Shown here one piece after another: positions 60,700-64,000 of a stretch of 64,000 bases of DNA; the stretch's first letter is position 1, and every line of letters begins with the position of its first letter. Both the position numbers and the translations under genes were made by a program. The DNA is from Dehalococcoidia bacterium. GTDB taxonomy: Bacteria > Chloroflexota > Dehalococcoidia > UBA2979. The DNA lies in assembly GCA_023228825.1 (NCBI GenBank), contig JALOAL010000007.1, positions 1 to 64,000 on the forward strand, read 5' to 3'. The notes beneath the pieces were generated by a model. It made no database searches. It was not told the origin of the DNA and saw nothing but the letters and a program-made list of their open reading frames with translations.

Positions 60700-62319
60700 A
60701 TGAGGACATTCCGTGGAGTGACAGCGCGAGTGGCTGTCCTGATCGCGGTGTTCCTGGCTTCGGCATTGGTGCTGCTTCAACCGGGTCCGGCGCATGCGAC
60801 GCATGTTGAATACGCCAGCGTGACGGCGTCCTCGACGACGGCGGGCGCTACGGACGTGTTGTACACATTGGAGTTCGCGATCGGCGTCGGGAACGGCCAG
60901 ACGGTCGCTGGGCGGGGCGACGTGGTGATCGTCTTCCCCGCTGGCTACGACGTCTCGGCAGCGACGTTCGTCGAAGCCGCCTCGACTCTCGACGGCGCTC
61001 CGATCGCCGAAGAGTACGCGTCGTTCGAGATCGACGGCCAGACGCTCCAACTGCTGGACTTCACTCGAGTGCTGACCGATGAGGCCGCGTTCGTGCTCAA
61101 GTTTGATGGCGTCACGAACCCGCCTGCCTCGGGAAACCGGGTGATCTCGATGCAGGTCTTCAACCAAACCCCTGGCGACTTTGCGAACATCCACACCAAC
61201 GGCTCAGAGACGATCGCGATCACCGCGCCGGTGCTCACAACGTTCGAGGTCACGGCGGTGGGTAGTGGACCCATCGGCAGCCAGCAGGTGGGTGTGCCGT
61301 TCGAGATCGGGGTGGCGGCGCTCGACGAGTTGGGCGCCCCGTTCACCGCGCTCGACGACGCAACCTACGCGGTGGACATCAGCGTCCTCGGCGGCAGCGC
61401 GGGGGCGTCCGGGCTGGGCACGGTGGACCTGGATTTTTCGGCCACCCCGGGCACGTCCACGCACACCGTCAGGCTGACCTCCGCCCGAGCGGCCGAGGTG
61501 ATCACCGTGACCTCCGTGGACACCCCCGCAGTTGAAGGGGCCTCCAACACCTTCGGCGTCATTGCCCCACCGCCGCCCATCGACGACGTCATCGTCGAGG
61601 CCGGCGAGACGCCTGTGCGCGTGGTGAACCGCCGTTCGTTCGGCTTCGGCGCCGACGGTTCCGCGACCGGCGAGACGACGACACCGGGCGGCGCTTCGCT
61701 ACGGGTCCAGATCCCGGCCGGCGCGATCGAGCATGCGGCAGGCCTACGCCTCGAGGTGGCCGCGGTGCGTGACCTGTCGATGCAGGGCCGGCAGTTGGGA
61801 TCGTTCGGGGGCGCGGAGGTCTTCGCTTCGTTCGTGGTCCGGCTGGTCGACGCCCAGGGCGCGCCCGTTGAGGCGGCCTTCGCACTGCCGGTGACGCTGA
61901 CGTTCACCGTGCCCGCAGGCGACCTCCCAGACGACCTGGGCCAGGACGGCCTGCTGCTCTCCTTCTGGGACGGTTCGTCGTGGATCCTCGTCCCGGCGAC
62001 GCTCACGCTTGGCGCTGACGGTTCAGCGACGCTCGTGGCGGACCTGACGCACTTCACGCTGTTCCAGGTCACCGGCCTGCCGGACGGCTGGGGGACGTTC
62101 TCGCCCACTCCCTTCGCGCGCGGCATCACGCTGACCAGGTGGCAGGGCGGCGGCCCCGACCTGTTCGAGGCTGCCGTGGACGGCGGCGCCGCCTGGGTCA
62201 CCATCGGCGGCGAGTGGTACGGCTTCACCGCCGGAGCGCCAGCGTTCGCAAACGCCGCGTTCATCGAGGCCTATCCGGACGGGCTTCCCCGAGGAGCGTC
62301 CGTCGCCTTCGTCCGGTAG
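60700..62319 (+). CDS. Secreted beta-rich protein of unknown function
   Basis: Start at ATG 60700 (GGAG upstream); 539 residues. Signal peptide VAVLIAVFLASALVLL with cleavage near PAHA-THVEYA. The N-terminal domain (TASSTTAGATDVLYTLEFAIG, VVIVFPAGYDVS) resembles Ig-like domains of surface or S-layer proteins. The middle (SLRVQIPAGAIEHAAGLRLEV, VTLTFTVPAG, LLSFWDGSSWILV) looks like a ZU5-type autoproteolytic or adhesin domain. C-terminal 60 residues (WVTIGGEWYGFTAGAPAFAN) are a small cap. No anchor seen. Likely an extracellular adhesion or matrix protein; a strong terminator follows. Confidence 0.7.
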   Translation: MRTFRGVTARVAVLIAVFLASALVLLQPGPAHATHVEYASVTASSTTAGATDVLYTLEFAIGVGNGQTVAGRGDVVIVFPAGYDVSAATFVEAASTLDGAPIAEEYASFEIDGQTLQLLDFTRVLTDEAAFVLKFDGVTNPPASGNRVISMQVFNQTPGDFANIHTNGSETIAITAPVLTTFEVTAVGSGPIGSQQVGVPFEIGVAALDELGAPFTALDDATYAVDISVLGGSAGASGLGTVDLDFSATPGTSTHTVRLTSARAAEVITVTSVDTPAVEGASNTFGVIAPPPPIDDVIVEAGETPVRVVNRRSFGFGADGSATGETTTPGGASLRVQIPAGAIEHAAGLRLEVAAVRDLSMQGRQLGSFGGAEVFASFVVRLVDAQGAPVEAAFALPVTLTFTVPAGDLPDDLGQDGLLLSFWDGSSWILVPATLTLGADGSATLVADLTHFTLFQVTGLPDGWGTFSPTPFARGITLTRWQGGGPDLFEAAVDGGAAWVTIGGEWYGFTAGAPAFANAAFIEAYPDGLPRGASVAFVR

Positions 62320-62355
62320 ACCTCGGCTCTGCGAGTATCCCCCGAACGAGCACGC

Positions 62356-62388
62356 ACGAAGAAGCCCGCCATCGGCGGGCTTCTTCGT
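62356..62388. terminator. Strong bidirectional hairpin terminator
   Basis: Perfect 15-bp stem ACGAAGAAGCCCGCC with a 3-nt loop, 37 nt after the secreted protein stop. It also lies 17 nt past the 3' end of the minus-strand tRNA, so it can end both transcripts. Confidence 0.85.
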
Positions 62389-62405
62389 ACGTGTCACATA
62401 TCAGG

Positions 62406-62480
62406 TGGAGCGGGAGATGGGATTCGAACCCACGGCATCTTCCTTGGGAAGGAAGCGCTCTACCCCTGAGCTACTCCCGC
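62406..62480 (-). tRNA. tRNA-Gly (anticodon CCC)
   Basis: Minus-strand cloverleaf: acceptor GCGGGAG/CTCCCGC, D arm GCTC-GAGC, anticodon stem CTTCC/GGAAG with loop TTCCCAA (anticodon CCC), T arm GTGGG-TTCGAAT-CCCAT with one G-T pair. Discriminator T and an encoded CCA end. It reads glycine codon GGG, heavily used at this G+C level. Confidence 0.95.
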
Positions 62481-62721
62481 ACGCCAGTCCGACAGCAAGG
62501 ATATCCAGTTTGGATCCGGAAGCCAAACGAAACGCCGCTCACCGTGCTTGCCGGCGAGCGACGGCGCTCGGCAGCGACCAGCGCTCACACTGCATCGCGG
62601 CAGGCTCGAACGCCCGTCACCGGCAGGAGCGCGAGCACCACTCTCGGCTCCCGCCGAATCCCGACGCCTGCTTCGAGGGCGCTGTCCACCGCGCGGGTGC
62701 GCATCGAGGCGACGATGATCC

Positions 62722-63660
62722 TCAGTCAGCCGTGCTTGCCGTCCGAGCCGGGGTGAGGGCGCCGGCTCGGATCGTGAGAGCGACAAGGATGGCCCAGATG
62801 ATCGCGGCGATCACGAGGTGGGCGATGCGGGCCGCGCCGGGCTGCCAGAGCACGTTCGCCGCGCCGAGGAGCGCCTGCACCACATAGAGCGCGAGGACCA
62901 CGGCTGCGGTGGCGTGTATCGCAGATGCCGAGGCGGGCAGCCGATGTGCTCGCACGGCGAGATTCACCGCAGCGAGGAGGGCGAACAGCGTTGCCCCGCG
63001 GTGCAGCCAGTGCAGGACGTGCAGATCTGTCCCCTGCCACGGAAACGCGGCTTCCGCACACCCCGGCCAGGATGTGCACGCGTACGCCGCGCCCTCTGCC
63101 ACCATCACGGCTCCGAGCGTGATCGTGAGCGCGGAGGCGGCGAGCGCAATCCGGATTGAAGGACGGAGCCTGTCTCTCGCCGCACCGTCGGCCTCGGTCC
63201 TTCGAGGCGTCGCGAGGACAACGAGGGCCGAGAGCAGCAGCATGCCCGTGATGAGGTGCGTGGCGACCACCACCGGCGGCAGTTCCCGGACGACCGCCTC
63301 GCGTCCGAGCAATGCTTGGATGGCCAGCAGTGGGGCGGCCGCAAGGCTGGCGGCCGCGCGGATGCGGTCCGTCCGGTAGCGCACCCACGTCCAGGCCGCG
63401 ACGGTCAGGATCATCGCGCCGGTGACGGCTGCGATGGTGCGGTGGCTCCATTCGATCAGGGCGGTGCGTTCGAGCGGCGGCAGCACCTGGCCGTGGCAGA
63501 GCGGCCAGTCTGGGCAGCCAAGGCCGGAGCCGCTGGTGCGCACGACCGAGCCGGCGCCGATCAGCAGGATCGTGGCGGCGATGGTCAGGATCGAGGAGCG
63601 CCGGTAGGCCCTGGAGCCCTGCGCGGCGTGCGGACGTGTGGAGGCTGGCAGGCTGGCCAT
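62722..63660 (-). CDS. ctaA: Heme A synthase (COX15/CtaA family)
   Basis: A 312-residue protein with about eight helices in two related four-helix halves. Extracytoplasmic cysteine pairs: GLGCPDWPLCHG and YACTSWPGCAE. Heme-ligand histidines are in IEWSHRTIAAVTG, VATHLITGML, LHWLHRGAT and IAHLVIA. It oxidises heme O to heme A for cytochrome aa3 oxidase, which implies aerobic respiration and a need for heme. No coxABC genes here. A TorD-like gene lies 6 bp upstream on the same strand. Confidence 0.9.
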   Translation of the reverse strand: MASLPASTRPHAAQGSRAYRRSSILTIAATILLIGAGSVVRTSGSGLGCPDWPLCHGQVLPPLERTALIEWSHRTIAAVTGAMILTVAAWTWVRYRTDRIRAAASLAAAPLLAIQALLGREAVVRELPPVVVATHLITGMLLLSALVVLATPRRTEADGAARDRLRPSIRIALAASALTITLGAVMVAEGAAYACTSWPGCAEAAFPWQGTDLHVLHWLHRGATLFALLAAVNLAVRAHRLPASASAIHATAAVVLALYVVQALLGAANVLWQPGAARIAHLVIAAIIWAILVALTIRAGALTPARTASTAD

Positions 63661-63666
63661 GGCGCC

Positions 63667-64000
63667 CTACTCCGTCGCGCGGATGACGCCGAGCGCGCCG
63701 CCGAGCGGGAGGTCCTCCTCCGGCGACGTCTCGCCCGTCATCGGGCACACCAGGGAGCCCTCATCAAGGTCCTGGTAGCGGGCCGTCAGGAGTGAGGGGT
63801 GCACGCCCATCTCGTCCATCTCCGCCTGTACGACCGCGCGGAGGAGGTCGCCCACCGCATGGAACCAGCGCGCAGCAGCGGGATCGTCGCGGGTGCCCGC
63901 GGCCTCGTCGGCGTGGTCGCAGAGCGCGGCGGCGAACGCGCCGGACCAGCGGCCGAGGTGGGACTCGAGGAACCGCCGGCCGGCGTCGCGGGCCACCGCC
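63667..64000 (-). CDS. TorD-like molecular chaperone, cut by window edge
   Basis: The frame is open to the last base of the window; a GTG at 63996 is the first visible start but the protein probably begins outside. The visible ~110 residues are helical: RFLESHLGRWSGAFAAALCDHA, AARWFHAVGDLLRAVVQAEMD. This resembles the C-terminal part of TorD/DmsD/NarJ chaperones (FL..HL..W...F, then a second amphipathic helix), which mature molybdoenzymes before Tat export. The final 45 residues (PMTGETSPEEDLPLGG) are not typical. Call is tentative. Confidence 0.5.
   Translation of the reverse strand, partial: AVARDAGRRFLESHLGRWSGAFAAALCDHADEAAGTRDDPAAARWFHAVGDLLRAVVQAEMDEMGVHPSLLTARYQDLDEGSLVCPMTGETSPEEDLPLGGALGVIRATE

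Overview
The window is one stretch of a very G+C-rich bacterial chromosome. Gene content suggests an aerobic, free-living bacterium: heme A synthase, copper export, a glycine-betaine transporter, and many CoA-transferase and oxidoreductase genes. Style of genes (tandem CaiB proteins, excisionase-type HTH regulators, DUF2795, GAAC-N4-GTTC SOS box) fits Chloroflexota (Dehalococcoidia or SAR202-like) or a related high-GC lineage. This assignment is inference; there is no rRNA here.

Layout. 1-~6880: right end of an integrative/conjugative element (coupling ATPase, replication-relaxation protein, small proteins, Phd/VapC toxin-antitoxin pair, TIGR02391 protein, large serine recombinase). It abuts the 3' end of dnaN (6880-8013). 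8.2-11.8 kb: secreted copper-handling genes ending in a CopC-CopD-cytochrome c fusion. 11.8-14.6 kb: a tetrapyrrole (heme) operon that has collapsed. On the minus strand one can still read a hemA tail, an open hemC, a cobA start fused to a hemB tail, an intact HAD phosphatase gene and a hemL remnant. 14.7-20 kb: HTH regulator, SOS-type dinB, and a giant LuxR regulator. 20.3-33 kb: carboxyltransferase plus biotin carrier, two tandem CaiB/BaiF CoA-transferases, a D-amino-acid type PLP enzyme, an N-acyl-D-amino-acid deacylase, a GMC oxidoreductase and an MFS exporter; this looks like a catabolic island. 33-40.4 kb: SH3 lipoprotein, hydrolase-LuxR fusion, epimerase, a RodZ-like protein, and a single-polypeptide SEDS-transpeptidase fusion. 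40.4-45.1 kb: DUF2795, aldo/keto reductase, glycine-betaine ABC operon. 45.4-64 kb: DUF1989/YqcI pair, glycosyltransferase/methyltransferase pair, PRC-like and zinc-finger small proteins, DEAD-box helicase, VOC/AraC module, ABC exporter, AhpD-like protein, hemerythrin, PEP-mutase family enzyme, a secreted beta-rich protein, tRNA-Gly(CCC), ctaA and a TorD-like fragment.

The most interesting items are (i) the eroded heme operon in a genome that still encodes heme users (CtaA, cytochrome c domain, YqcI/GntA-like protein), (ii) the element/dnaN junction with a perfect palindrome that contains the dnaN stop codon, (iii) an 18-bp-periodic operator within a small gene in front of the toxin-antitoxin pair, (iv) the SEDS-PBP and CopC-CopD-cytochrome fusions, and (v) regulators whose ATPase or hydrolase active sites are visibly lost. 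Protein family calls are from motif recognition; no search was run.
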